Positions 24,194 to 36,122 of a stretch of 64,000 nt of DNA are shown piece after piece; positions within the stretch are counted from its first letter, which is position 1, and each line of letters begins with the position of its first letter. The notes beneath the pieces were generated by a model. The model had not been told where the DNA came from, made no database searches, and saw only the letters and a list, made by a program, of their open reading frames with translations. The position numbers were made by a program, and so were the translations under genes. Source of the DNA: Manis javanica (Eukaryota > Chordata > Mammalia > Pholidota > Manidae); contig NC_133156.1 of the NCBI RefSeq assembly GCF_040802235.1, forward strand, positions 116,900,173-116,964,172, given 5' to 3'.

Positions 24194-24655
24194 CTTGAAA
24201 GTTTAAATTGTACCTCTTTGCTTTTATGGAAGACATACATGAGTACCTGTTTTCACTAACTGAAAGAAATTTGAAGAGGATTTTCACTTGCACAAAAAAA
24301 GGGGGAAAGCAAAAATAATGTTCAGTGTTTGTTTTGCAGCAAGCCTTTTTAAAGGCGCAACACACACCCAGAGCATCAAGAGTGGCTCTTCCCTGGGAAC
24401 TATACTCAGCACCAAGCCACCAGAGCTTTGAACTGTGTCTGTAAGCATCTGTGCTTTATCTTTACTTATTTTGTGCATCTGTTAACAAGATGTCCTTAGG
24501 TATCAGAAAAGTCTAAGAAAGGTTATTTTGGGGTCTGGAAATGCAAAAAAAATTGCATATAAACTAATGGTAATTGCTTCTTTGCTGTACACCATTTCAA
24601 CTTATAAAAGATTTCAAAGAAATGCTGTACTTACGGATAGTGGGGGAAACCTGTG
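24194..24655. mobile_element. unidentified insertion splitting an older repeat
   Basis: The host repeat stops near 'cctagatacaggtgtcctgt' and resumes at 'gtggtcaaacattattcc' (about 24,657). In the family consensus these parts are close together, so about 460 bp are extra. The interior has an A-tract, a CA/GC-richer centre ('aaaggcgcaacacacaccca'), and an AT-rich end, like an LTR. I cannot read clear TG/CA ends or a target duplication, so this is inference. Confidence 0.5.
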
Positions 24656-25010
24656 TGTGGTCAAACATTATTCCATTTCTATGAGGATGTTTTTGTATGG
24701 GATAAACATTTAAATAGTTGGACTTTGAGTAAAGTAGATTGCACTTCATGATGATGGGGTGGGCCTCATTCTATCAGTTGATGGCCAGGAGAAGAAAAGA
24801 CTGACCTTCCCAAGCAAGAGGGAATTCTACAAGAGATGGCCAATGGACTTGAACTGCAGCACTGGCTCTTCCCTGAGTCTCTAGCCTGCTAACCCACCAG
24901 CAAATTTTGGACTTGCTAGCTTCCACAATTGTGTGTGCTAATTCCTTAAATCTTTTTATACACACATCCTATTGGTTCTGTTTCTCTGGAGAACCCTAAT
25001 ACACTGGCAA
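24656..25010 (+). repeat. old interspersed repeat, 3' part
   Basis: The order 'gtggtcaaacattattcc', 'gataaacatttaaatag', 'gactttgagtaaagtagatt', 'gggtgggcctcattctatca', 'gactgaccttcccaagcaag', 'cctattggttctgtttctct' and 'ggagaaccctaatacac' belongs to one very common mammalian repeat. I recognise the sequence but not its database name. A second copy lies at 49,535-50,015. Confidence 0.75.
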
Positions 25011-25772
25011 AACATGTCAATATTTTCACAACATGCTCCATGTCTACTTGAATCTCTTTCTGATGGTTTTCCTTAGACAATGTCTTTGACCTATACAACA
25101 GTCTTCTGTTTAATGTGGAACGAACAGAGGTAAGTTTTCTTAATTGAAAAACCTGGCAGGGATGATCCTTGTCACTGAATTCCAGATAAAACATTACCAT
25201 ACCTTTCTATGTGACTTCAGTGAATAGAATTTTGGTACTATTTCAAGACAAGTGAACTGAGATAAAGCCACCAAGACCAAGGATCCAGGCTGAGAGCCAT
25301 CGATGCCCCATGTAGGGACCCGAGCCACACATTCTGACCTGTGCAGCCAGACCAACACCATCTCATGCCAAGGGAGTCAAAGAGTTGTCCATCCACAGAG
25401 ACTACAGTGAACAAAAGCAGTCACCGTGCTGCTGATGCCAGTTTTCATTAGTCAAATTCCAAAACATCTAGCCCTCAGGTAATTCATTTTTTTAAAAAAT
25501 TTTATTTTGGTCTCGGGCAATTCATTTTAAATTGTACCATCTTCCCCATAACCATCTTATTTCTTTGCCTTGGATTTCTAATATTAGAGAGGATGAGCAG
25601 GATGACAAAACCTTTGACTCTGGTTTGTGAAGAAGGAAATGTGTGGTTTTGTATTTTACTTTGTTGTTTTATTTTTAAGACATAGTCCTTTGCCTGCTTT
25701 CTCTATTTGCACCTTCATCTTGATTCCTGCCATCATGGGCTTAGTAACAATCAACATAGTAGTCCCTTTTTT
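25011..25772. other. non-coding DNA, nothing recognised
   Basis: A short near-duplicate phrase ('ctcaggtaattcatttttt' and 'ctcgggcaattcatttta') lies at 25,475-25,530. Otherwise nothing is identified. Confidence 0.4.
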
Positions 25773-25853
25773 AAATAAGCACTGGAATCACCTGGGAAGC
25801 TTTAAATAACCTATGGCCCCACCCCCAGGGGTTCAGCTTTAATTGATCTGAGA
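25773..25853 (+). mobile_element. MER5-type hAT fragment
   Basis: The phrases 'gcactggaatcacctgggaa', 'gctttaaataa' and 'ggccccacccccaggggttc' match the interior of MER5A. Neither terminus is kept. Confidence 0.65.
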
Positions 25854-25899
25854 CACAGCATCCTGTTCCGATCAGATCACTGACTTCTGTTCTCCCAAC

Positions 25900-27950
25900 A
25901 CATTCAATCAGCAGCTCTGACTACAAGCTTCACGCAGATCTCCACTCTCTCCCTCTCCTGTCCTGCCTTCTTTCTCAACTAGTTTAGATTCCTGGTTTCT
26001 CCTTTCATTGGCTCCCTTGCTGGTGCCATCTTTTGTCATCTCTCTGTGCCAACACTTGAGGCCTAGGTGACCCCACTTTCTCTGTGCCTGATAAACTGCT
26101 AAACACCTCCAGGAAGGATTGAGTATCTTGCAATACTTTTAATAATGGTATCACCACGAATTTGGGATCAGCAACCTCAACTTGCCCTTCAAGTAATAAC
26201 TAGCAATCCTACTATAATTTATCCCCTTTCACATTTGAGCTTTCTCTATCCTCCTCAAATCTCTGAAATTACCTCCTTTCTTTTCCAGTATGCCATCCAC
26301 TGCCTCTCTCCCACTCAACTACTTTCCAAGCAGATGGAAGCCATCAAACTGAAACCCCTTTATGTCATAGCTACCACACTTCCACATCCGCACACATCCC
26401 TCCTCCTCCCTCTTCAGACAGATGGGCAGGAGTCCTCTCTCCATGCCAGTTCCTCTGACTGTGCTCTGGTCTCAGCACTCCATCTTCTCAGGAATCTTGC
26501 ACCATCAACTATTCATCCTCTCTCTGTCTTCGAGATACCCCATCCAATGCTCTTCCCCACCAACCTTGAAACATGCTCACATCTTCTCCCACCTTAGAAA
26601 ACACTCCCTTAATTCGATTTCCTCCTCTAGTTAAAGCTCTATTCTTCTGATTCCCTTGGTAGTCAAATGTCTTTGAGTTACCCATCTCTGATGTCTCCCT
26701 TTCTTCACTTCCCATACCACTTCATTCTGGCCTCTGCTTCCATCACTGCACCATTGGAGTACTTCTAAAAGCCCTTCAAGACATCTGCCTTATTAACCCA
26801 AAGCACATTTACAGGACCTTTTAACTCTGCTCCTCATCAGCATCTTAAACTGTTCCCTTTTCTAGGACTCTGAGATGACACTCCAGTATCTACTCTGTCA
26901 CATTTTTACTCTTATTTGTCAACTTTTCCTTCACTTAGCTTTTAAATACTGAAGTTCCTCATGGTTGAGATCTATGATTTCTTCTCTTACTTCATTTTGC
27001 CTGTCTGTGATCTTACTTATCTCTGTGGCTTCAAAACTGTGTAAGTCACTGACTTCCAAATATCTCCAGGTGTCTCCTCTGATTCAGAACCCAAGATAGC
27101 ACTGCATTTCCTTTTGTGGATGTCTTCAAAAAGACAACAATTCAAAATGTCCCCAAACTAAACCACTTCTCTCAACCTGCACCTGGTCTCTGTCCAGTGT
27201 TCCCCATTTACTTGACGAAGCCCAGCACCTGGGAGTTATCCATGACATCCCTCCCCTGTCATACCTGAGTCAGCACCAAGTCCAATCCTACTAACTATAA
27301 ATAAGGGTAAATCTATTCACTTCACTCCATCTTTATCATCACCACTCTGGTCCAAGATACCAACATCTCTGGCCCACATAATCCATCTCCCTGGATGCCT
27401 CACTCTACCATTCCTCCACCCATTCTTCATAGTAGAGCCAGGTGACCACCTTAAAATGCAGACCTGATTTATGTTACCCTCTTGCTTCAAAACCTTCAAT
27501 GGTTTTCCAGTGCTCTTAGGATAAGTAAAGATGGTAACACAGCCTGCAACACCATGTAAGATACAGTCCCTGCTCACTTCTCTGGCCTCTTCTTAGATCT
27601 TGCTTCTTCTCACTCTCTGGGCTCTGATCACACAGACAATTTTCATTTCTTAAAAGTACTGAGTATCTTCCTGGCTCTCATTCCCTCTGCCCAGATTACT
27701 CTTCTATCTCTTTAAATTCCAAATGTCTTTTTTGGATAGGCACCAAGTCTAAACCCCTTATATTTTACTTTATGTTACTTACAATGGTTTTTAATTATAT
27801 CTGGTTAATATTTTTCTCCATCCTAGAGCATGAGGTTGAGTAGGACAGAGGCTATTCCTGAGTTGCTTATTGTAGTACTCTAGCACCTCGTCCACTGCTC
27901 TGCTGAACAACTCATTAAATTAATGAATGAGTTGGTGAGTAAGTGAGCAA
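25900..27950 (+). mobile_element. L2 LINE, long 3' portion
   Basis: About 2 kb is rich in pyrimidines on the + strand, as L2 is. The distal half matches L2 closely: 'catctttatcatcaccactc', 'tggtccaagataccaacatc', 'cctcttgcttcaaaaccttc', 'aatggttttccagtgctctt', 'ctcattccctctgcccagat', 'tagcacctcgtccactgctc' and a terminal 'attaatgaatgagttg'. The proximal half resembles the decayed reverse-transcriptase region in composition and phrase order ('cctgggagttatccatgaca'). Frames are broken throughout. L2 has been inactive since before placental divergence. An open frame of 150 codons at 26,145-26,597 lies inside and is fortuitous. Confidence 0.85.
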
Positions 27951-28269
27951 ATGAATGAACGATGGTAACAATGAGTTTTTACACTCAGGCTATCAATATT
28001 CATCTTTATCTTCTCCCGTGGCATAAATCCATGAATCAAGGTCAAGCACATACTATCAAGTTCAGTTCGATATAAAAAGTGGTTTTGAGAACTCAGGGTA
28101 CAAGCTGCATGGAGAAAAAAGACGGAAGGGAAGGACTTAGGATGTCTGATCTGTGTCCTCCAGCCTAGGCGAGAGAACCTTATATTCATTCTGAATATCA
28201 AATAAGAGCTAGCCATAGCCACCTCATGAATGAATTCTTTAACTCATTTAACTCATGAATTCTTTAATT

Positions 28270-28293
28270 CATATATATATATATATATATATA
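28270..28293. repeat. AT dinucleotide microsatellite
   Basis: About 12 uninterrupted AT units. Confidence 0.95.
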
Positions 28294-28974
28294 CTAAAGC
28301 CAACACTATTATATCTTCTTGTAGCTGTCAGAGTTTTGTCTTTAAATAAGTTTACAGTACTATATCCCAAAGTCTGATACAAATTCTTGGGCTTAAGCTC
28401 AAAAGATATTAATCAAAGTCTAAGTCATTTATTAAACTGAAAGTAGTCATAAAGCAGAGTTAATGCAGTTTTTCAGGCAGAGCAAACCAAGAAATAGCCT
28501 GACCTATGAGCTTTTAGGACCTCCTTTGAAAAGCTGAGTACAATCACCAGGGAAAAGGGTTAAAATTCAACTTTGTTTTATATTCCTCTTTAAATCATGT
28601 AAAGTGTTCCTGATAATTTAAGATTATCAGTGATAACTTACCAAACAGAACACTTCCTGAGTTTCCCCAGGAGGATTTTTTTAAAGTTCAAAATGCTGTC
28701 TTCAGCAATGTGGTCATTATTAATATCCTTTGCTTTAAACCATGGATTTTTAAAGCAGTTGTCCTTTGAACTACAAAATCCCAAATCTCAGAGAAATCAT
28801 TCTAACTATTACATTAACTGGGCAGTAATATTTGACTACTTACTTTTGGCAGCATGTGTTCTTTTGGAAAATTTTTCTTCTGTATCAATACTTCAAAATT
28901 TAAGAATCAATGAAATTAAAACATTCTTTTTAAAAAAATGATCAAGGCAGTGTTAGGTTTCCTTAGTTATACAG
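28294..28974. other. AT-rich non-coding DNA
   Basis: No repeat or gene is identified. A 103-codon open frame at 28,630 lacks an ATG start and any similarity. Confidence 0.4.
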
Positions 28975-29550
28975 TTATATATTGGTGCATAACAGATTAA
29001 CCCAAACTTAGCTGCTTAAAGATTTATTTAAACAAGCATTTATTATCTTATAGTCTAGGGGCAGGGACCCAAAAGAGTCTTAGCTGGGAGGTTCTGGCTC
29101 AGGGTTTTTCATAAGGTTGCAGTCAGACTGCTAGGAGGTAAGGGCTACAGTTACTCCGAGGCTGGATTGTGGCTGAAGGCTCCATCTTCCAGGTGTCTGT
29201 CACTGTGGGTGTTGTCAAGGGGCTTCAGGTTCACACTGGCTATTAGACTGGTGACCTGAGTTTTTCCTTTCTCTCTGGCTGTCGGATTCCTTTACTTCCT
29301 TTTCATGTGGGCTTCTCTATAGGGCAGCTCCAAATACGGCAGCTGGCTCCCCAAGAGTGAAAGATCCAGAAGCTGCATTGCCTGTGAATGACCCCTACTC
29401 CAGGGTTATGCATCTTCACTTCCATGCTACTCTGCTCATTAGAAATGAGTTACTAAGTCCAGCCCACACTCAAGGGGAGGGAACTGGGATTCCACATCTT
29501 AAAGGGAGAAGTATCAAATAATTTGTGGGCATATTTTTAAAACTACCACA
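28975..29550 (-). mobile_element. MaLR-type LTR, reverse orientation
   Basis: The order 'tggtgcataacagattaacc', 'gtcttagctgggaggttctg', 'cataaggttgcagtcagact', 'aaggctccatcttccaggtg', 'gtgggcttctctatagggca', 'cagcccacactcaaggggag' and 'aatttgtgggcatattttta' followed by 'ctaccaca' is that of an older MLT1-class LTR read backwards. The subfamily is not assigned, and it is well diverged. Confidence 0.7.
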
Positions 29551-29579
29551 TAGGCAGTCATGAGACTTAGACACATTTG

Positions 29580-29760
29580 AAACTAGGAAGATCTATGTTT
29601 GATCTTGACTGTGCCACCTACCAACTGTGGGCCTTGCACAGGATTTAACCTCCCTATGTCACAGCTTCACCAAACGTAGAATTAGATGGGTCATAGGGGT
29701 TTTGTGTGGAACTAAATAATCCAACATGATAAAAGGTCTTGGGATAGGCTGTGGTCATAG
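29580..29760 (+). repeat. MIR SINE
   Basis: The phrases 'tgatcttgactgtgccacct', 'accaactgtgggccttgcac' and 'aggatttaacctccctatgt' are the MIR core in order. Confidence 0.8.
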
Positions 29761-31219
29761 TCAGCAATTCCTTATGTTGCCCACACAACAGTAACTGGTG
29801 AAGCAAACTGTTTATTGGGTACCCACTAAGCAGAAAGTAAATAGCCCTTTTCCCTGTAGGAGCTTACAATTGAGCAGCTATGAAGGTAAATCTGACCTTA
29901 GACATATAAAGGTAATGTGATTTTTCCCCTAGAAGTCTGAGGGCTTCCTACCTACAGTCAGAAAAGCAGTCTATATAACTGTAAGAAATATATAATGGGT
30001 TTAAACATTTTTGCCTGCCCTTTTTAAGAAAGAGAGGTTGTTCCTTCAACCTGAATTGTCTTAGAAGCAGAGACAATGAAAGCATAGCACTTTGCAGGGA
30101 TGGAGGCAAGCAGTGCTGCCAGCATGGCCCTCCCTGGCCTCTGGAAACCCCAAGGCCCCTGGAGGGGCTTGCCAGGGCACAGTTTGCAAATGTGCATTGA
30201 CAGATTATGCCTGTAATCACATATACACAGGGTCAAAGGTTGTGCCAACTTAGTGCAAGCTATTTAAGTAAACAGTTTCATACATATGTTCTGAAAGATA
30301 ATGGCTTTTCTTCTTTAAATATGTGTAGTGCTCTAAATGTTAGAGTCTAAGGGATTACCTTTCAGTCAATTCCTGCTTACTCCTTCCAAAAAAAAAAAGC
30401 CCATTTTTATATGATTGTCCCTTTGTATCTCCTTAGAAGTTAGACGTCATTCTGAGACAATAACTTGTGTTTTACATAGATTGTGTTATTAGATACCGAC
30501 CCTAGGCTTCCAACAATCTGTAATCAAAGTAAAAATAAACAAAAAACCTGAAAGCCTATTCTTTTCTGAATTTAGAATTAGAGGTTAGAGAAATTTCAGC
30601 ATTGGTTGGCCTAGATATTCATGTTGTTTATCTTCCCAGAGTTAAAGGTAGGGTAATTTATAAGAATTTTTCCTTCTTGGAACCAGAATTTCATGCCCTG
30701 GTTCCAAGACAACAGAGGGTAATTTTCTGTTGGACCACTGCAAGTATAAAATTAGTCAAAGATTTCACTGAATATTCCATATCCCTCATGTAACACTTCA
30801 AAAAAAAAAAACACAGTAACTACGGGAAAACTAAGAAATGGAGGTCAACTATCCAAGTTCAAACACACAAAATAATTAAATATTTGAATTATCACATAAC
30901 ATCAAGCCCTGCTTTTTGGAGATCCTTGTTTCCAAGACTATTATTAGCCTTGTATCAAAACCTTATTATCAGAGTGGATAACTTTCTGAAAAGCGTTGTG
31001 GTCAGTGTATGTGAATATCAAGAAAACGGGTTTTACAAATATTAGACAGGCTTTGAAAATAATCCACAGATTCAAGGCTGACACTTAGTCCAGCTCACTA
31101 AGAAATATACCCTGCCTGCATCCATATCTGTTGCAGTTTGATGATACAGATTTGTTGAAGACTGCATGCCTAGCAGAAAGGCACCAAGGTAGGTGGTAGG
31201 CAACTGGAGAAGAGTGGGT
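29761..31219. other. non-coding DNA, nothing recognised
   Basis: A GC-richer patch at 30,090-30,185 ('ccctccctggcctctggaaa') has no recognisable identity. Short A-runs lie at 30,389 and 30,800. Confidence 0.4.
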
Positions 31220-31425
31220 GCAACTGAGTATAGTATTAAGAGTATAGGCTCTGAAGCCTGAACGTATGTTTCATCTCAGCTGTGTTATTTACCACCTGTG
31301 GATCCCTGGGAGTAAGTTAACATCCTGCAGTCTCATTCTGTCTAAAATTCTCAAGGCCATGTGACTCAGAATGAGCAAGATGAAATGTGACATGCACATA
31401 TAATGCTAAGCACATTGGATGGATA
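31220..31425 (+). repeat. MIR SINE
   Basis: The phrases 'gtataggctctgaagcctga', 'catctcagctgtgttattta', 'ccacctgtggatccctggga' and 'gtaagttaacatcctgcagt' give the MIR order. Confidence 0.8.
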
Positions 31426-31734
31426 GGGTTCTGTCTGCTTCACATTTCATGTTCAGGACAAATGTTCAAAATAAAATTTCTTCCAAGTTGTCACACTGTT
31501 AGGAGTACATGTTAGCTAACTGATGGAGGCCCAGCTCACATATGCCTACTGAATAAGGTTTTATTCTTATTGTTTTAATGTATTTGGAACATACCCTGTG
31601 TCCAACATGATGCTGGATGTCAACATCATTATATTCTCACTCATAAAAAATACTATCAAATTTTAAAGGCTTAGTTAAACACATGAGTGGACCCAAATAA
31701 AAGAGTGTATGTACAGTATTTAAAAACTGTAAAG

Positions 31735-31975
31735 TTAAATGTGATGTGACATTCTGGATTGAATCCTGGAATAGTAAGGATGTTAGTGGAAACACTGAGG
31801 AAAATCTGAATAAAGTCTGGAATTTTGTGAACAGTACTGCATTAACGTTAGTTTCTTAGTTTCTGACAAATATACCTGAATTTATGGACAAGGGATATAT
31901 AAATATGAACTGTACAGTCTGTGCAACTTTTATGTAAATCTGAAATTGGTCCCAAATAAAAAGTGTATTTTAAAA
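31735..31975 (+). mobile_element. L1ME-type L1 3' end
   Basis: The order 'gattgaatcctggaatagta', 'ggatgttagtggaaacactg', 'ctgaataaagtctggaattt', 'tgtgcaacttttatgtaaat' and 'gtcccaaataaaaagtgtat' is that of old L1ME 3' ends. No coding part is retained. Confidence 0.8.
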
Positions 31976-32684
31976 AATCATATTAATGTATTATCCAATG
32001 CAAGTTGCCTGTCCCTTCTGCATATCTCCTCACTCCTGCCACTTCACACTGCAGACAGCATGGAGCACTGCAATTCCTAACGGCAAGCACCTACATTTCT
32101 TTTCCTGAAGGTTCTCTCTTGTAGCTGGAGACTGCTTTACCCTCCCCAGTGTTAGCAACCAGGAACGGATGACTGATGGAAATTGGTGGATAAACATTCA
32201 CTGCTTCAACCTTGGTTGAGAGGATCACGAGATGTATGTTCTGCCTGGACTCCAAAAATCTCTCCTGGAATATGACAAATGCAGCTGCCAAAGGCAGTAA
32301 CTTGCTTCATAATGCACCATTTATTGGCTCATTTACCTTCCTTATTTCACTTTTCCAAACAAACTTCTACCTGAATCCTTGTCTCATAGTCTGCTTCTGG
32401 TAGAAGTCCAAACCAAGACATTACTCCTAATTATATTTGCTGATCAAGTGAAGTGGCTGCTGAAGTGTTTCAGTTCAAGGTCACTTATGGGAGATATTGT
32501 CACTATCCTGGATTATCTTTGGTCCCTGGAAAGATCTCACTCAATACCATGAGGAAATCTCACCAAATTATAAACATAGTAGGAACTGGCACATGAGAGC
32601 CAAACATTTTTGGATGTGTGGAAGGGAAATAAATGTTTGGAAAAATACTAACAAAAAACTCATATTAACTACTAAAATGCATTC
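31976..32684. other. non-coding DNA, nothing recognised
   Basis: No repeat or gene structure is identified. Confidence 0.4.
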
Positions 32685-32965
32685 ATTCATTCACTCAACC
32701 AAAAGTTATCGAGGATTTTGTATGAGACATAAAGTGAACAAGACTGAAAATGTCTCCACTATTAGGGACCTTACATTTTTGTCGGTGGAGATGGACAAAA
32801 CACAGGAAAACAAATTAATAAACATAATATTAGGTAGTGATAAGTGCAGTGACGAAAATAGATCAAATGATAGCATGACTTAGTTGAGGGAAGTTTACTC
32901 TGGAGAGTAGTCAGAGAAGTTCTTTCTCAGGAGGTGACATTTGAGTTAGGGCCTGATGACAAGAG
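32685..32965. repeat. ancient mammalian interspersed repeat
   Basis: The phrases 'cattcattcactcaaccaaa', 'agtgaacaagactgaaaatg', 'agtgataagtgcagtgacga' and 'tctcaggaggtgacatttga' match an abundant old repeat whose consensus I know by phrase ('gtgaacaaaacagacaaaga...aggaggtgacatttgagctga') but not by name. Confidence 0.6.
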
Positions 32966-33174
32966 AGAACAAGTCCTGTGAAGACAGCCATATACATATA
33001 CATGCTGACTTGGCTCTTTGAAATCCCCCTCCATCATAATCACAGTCAGGCCTGAAGAGTATAATGTCCTCTCTTATCTCCCTATTCCCATAAAGTGTAA
33101 GACCATATAGTTACTAAAAATTAGGAAGCTTACTTGTTAGATATTCATACTAAAGCATTTATACTTACCAATGA

Positions 33175-33350
33175 AAAGCCAAGATGTTTGGGGATTATTT
33201 GAAAATACTCATGGGCAGGGTGGAAAGGTGAAACAAGATTAGCAAAATATTGATGACTTTGGAAGCTTAGTAATGGGTAACTGAGGCTCCCAATACTCTC
33301 TTTCCTTTGTCTATGTTTGATATTTCCAATAATCAAAAGTTTTTAAAAAT
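33175..33350 (+). mobile_element. L1 3' end fragment, old
   Basis: The phrases 'gtctatgtttgatatttcca' and 'ataatcaaaagttttt', preceded by a G-rich block, fit the last 170 bp of older L1 3' UTRs. Confidence 0.6.
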
Positions 33351-34509
33351 AAAGTATAGATCTAGGAAAGATGGGAAATTCCCAAGATTATAAGTAATCA
33401 TACCTCACAAAATTTTCATCAGCAAGTTAAGAGTTCAAGCAGGTATGGCAACCAGTGGAAACATTAAGGTATAAGGAAACCCTTTTGACTTTGAGATAAG
33501 AAAAATGACTGGATATCCTTTCAGTGGAATACTGAAGCCTCCAGAGATTAGCTGATCTTATAGAGGCCTGAGCCTTTTTGTCTTTGATTAAGCTATTTTA
33601 CAGCTCTCAGAAGTCAGAAGTTACCTTGTAGAAATGAGCCATGAGAATAATTTTGATCCATACAAATGCCAATCAATTGCATTCATTGGAATGTAACCTA
33701 TTATTGCCCTATGGATAGAACAGGAACTACAAATTCCTTTCAGCATTCCTTTACATCAATTTGTGCTTCTATGAGTTCTCCTTTGAAATGGCTGTAACAT
33801 TCAAGTTTCATCATTAATTAATATCTCTATCACTTTACATCTGTTCATTTTATATCTGCAGGAGAATCATGATTTTACCTTTTTAGAGAATTATCCTTTA
33901 ACAAAGTAAGTAATTTTAAAATGGGCCAATAATTGGAAAGTACCCCTGTGTCAAAGCCTGTATATTTCTTCAAAGTCAAAGATGGAAACACTGTTAGACA
34001 TTTGCTTGCATTCCTCTAGGTCTTCATGTCTTACAGCATGTCATCGCAGGCTGTTCTTTACCCAGAAAGGCCTTTTACCACCCCACCCCACTGGCTTACT
34101 GCCAACTGTCCCTTAACCAGCCAAGAGTTTCACCTGACCTAAACAGGATCTCCCATCACTGGCAGATAGACATCTGACAGACATCTATATCCAGGAATGG
34201 CTCTTAGTATGATAACATTCAAATTTCATAAGCCCACAATAATCATCTGGATATATCTTTTGTTTCTGTTGTAGGTAATAGTCTAGGCACACTGACAGAA
34301 AAATCACAGGAAACTAATCTCTGGCCAGCAGTTCTCTTCTGGAGGGAATTCCAATAGTTCAAACCAAAGAAACCCTTCAGGGACTTATTAAAGCCCTAGC
34401 GTTGGTTGGCTGAGAAAAGAGAAGTAAAAATAAGCAGCAAGTGATGGTTTATGGTGAGGGTCTTAAGTCTCCCCTCTCAGAGCCTCTCAAAAGGGTGTTG
34501 CAGGGAATC
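33351..34509. other. non-coding DNA, nothing firm
   Basis: A pyrimidine-rich patch at 34,010-34,140 could be a decayed L2 piece. Otherwise nothing is recognised. Confidence 0.4.
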
Positions 34510-34720
34510 TTTTCTTCCTGCCATGTCCAGTATATGCCAGGCATTATTTTGACTCATCTTAACTACAACAGCCTTGCAAAGTAAAGCATTCACATTTGGC
34601 AGATAAAGCTCAGAGTTTAACTTGCCAAGAGTCATCACAGTAGTAAATGACAGAGCTGGATTCAAATCCTGTAAGACAAGCCTACTTAATTCCAAAGCCT
34701 GCTCCATGCCCTTTCCAGAA
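34510..34720 (-). repeat. MIR SINE, reverse orientation
   Basis: The phrases 'tatatgccaggcattatttt', 'cagataaagctcagagttta', 'agtaaatgacagagctggat' and 'tcaaatcctgtaagacaagc' are the reversed MIR in order. Confidence 0.85.
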
Positions 34721-34994
34721 TGCTAACATACCTTTAGGTCTTCACATTGGTTGACATCTCAAAGGGCATCTGCAAGCCCTAACTCACAGGCAAATCTGTG
34801 TGTCCCAGTGAAAAGAACATCCAGTTAAGTGTCACTTGTCTCAGTTCACAGCCCACCCACTCAGATAGTTAACACAGCTGTCACCCTCACATATGAATGA
34901 CAGAGATAAATAACGTGCTGTTCCATGGTTAAAGTCAATGTTTATGAGTGGGAATGTGTTAGAGCAGAAAGAGCCCTTGAAAGAGTCCTTGAAA

Positions 34995-35125
34995 GAAACT
35001 AGAACTGGTCATAAATCTGTCACTGTCACTGCGGAGTTTAATCCTACGGAAGACTTGTCACTTCTCAGGGACTCCAATTTCCTCACCTATAAATAAAGTG
35101 AGGATGTTGGACTCAGTTTCAACAG
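34995..35125 (+). repeat. MIR SINE fragment
   Basis: The phrases 'cactgtcactgcggagttta', 'gacttgtcacttctcaggga' and 'ctccaatttcctcacctata' resemble the MIR core. Confidence 0.65.
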
Positions 35126-36004
35126 GAGTCTCCTAGCATTTGAGGAGGTACAATTATTCCTTCTATAGGTCTGCCCCAGGCATTACAAGAATTCAGCATC
35201 TCTGACTCTAGGTACAAAAGCCTATATAACTCTTCCTAGTCCTTATTACCACCACATTTCTAAATAGCCTAGACACTGCCTAACAGACAGGCAGTACCTT
35301 GGATGAGAATCACTAATGGGTAAACCATGTACCCATCATGGCCTTATAGCTCTATTGGTCCAAGACTGTCAGGATAAGCATGTGGCCGGGAAGTGGGAGT
35401 GGAGGGGAATCTCAGGCCAACTCTACCATTGTAGGATCCATTCAAGATCATATTCTTGAAAGGAAAGCATACTGTTGGTATTTTCAATAGACCTTGGGAT
35501 ACTGATAAAGCAAGAAATTTTAAAGTTGACTTTATACACTGTTTCTCCACAAGAAGTATGCAGAACCACCTTGAAACAATCACCATCCCCCAGCAAGGAC
35601 TGGGCTCAGGGTGACCATCCCAATAACCCCACCCAAGGATGACCCTATATACAGCAGCTATAGTAAGCAATGAGAAACACTTCCAACAGAAAACAAATCC
35701 ACAGCTGCTATACGCTGCCTGTTTCCTGTTACAGGTGACTCCAGTGAGCTCCATGGAATACCTCCTGATGCCCAACCCTCTTACACAAAATGTCTACCTA
35801 TTAAAAAACTTTCCTATATTTTAAGTCCTGACTCAGAAGACACTTTGTCCATAAGGCCTCTCACCAAATACTTCAGCCCAAATAGCTCTCCCTTTTCTCT
35901 AAATAAATGTTGCATTTACAGTTTAATAGTATTTTTCACTAACTTGTGTAATTGTCAGCTCTTCCATAATCACACCATGTACATTATTAGTGTTGCCTTC
36001 CTAG
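35126..36004. other. non-coding DNA, nothing recognised
   Basis: A reverse open frame of 143 codons at 35,344-35,775 (its 5' codon is a true ATG complement near 35,773) has no recognised similarity and lies in ordinary sequence. I regard it as chance. Confidence 0.4.
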
Positions 36005-36122
36005 CCTGAATGCTAGGCCCCAAAGCAAAGGGTCATATCTTATAGTACTTTTATATTCCCCTGAGTGTCTAGCACATTCCTGGGAACTCAATAATGGCTC
36101 AATAAATATTTGTTCTGTCTTT
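36005..36122 (+). mobile_element. L2 3' terminus
   Basis: The phrases 'gtgtctagcacattcctggg' and 'actcaataatggctcaataa' followed by 'atatttgttc' match the L2 3' end. Confidence 0.8.

Noticed and set aside
26145..26597. Forward open frame of 150 codons, pyrimidine-rich
   Set aside because: It lies within the L2 element. The Ser/Pro/Leu-rich reading reflects L2's pyrimidine-rich strand and not coding.
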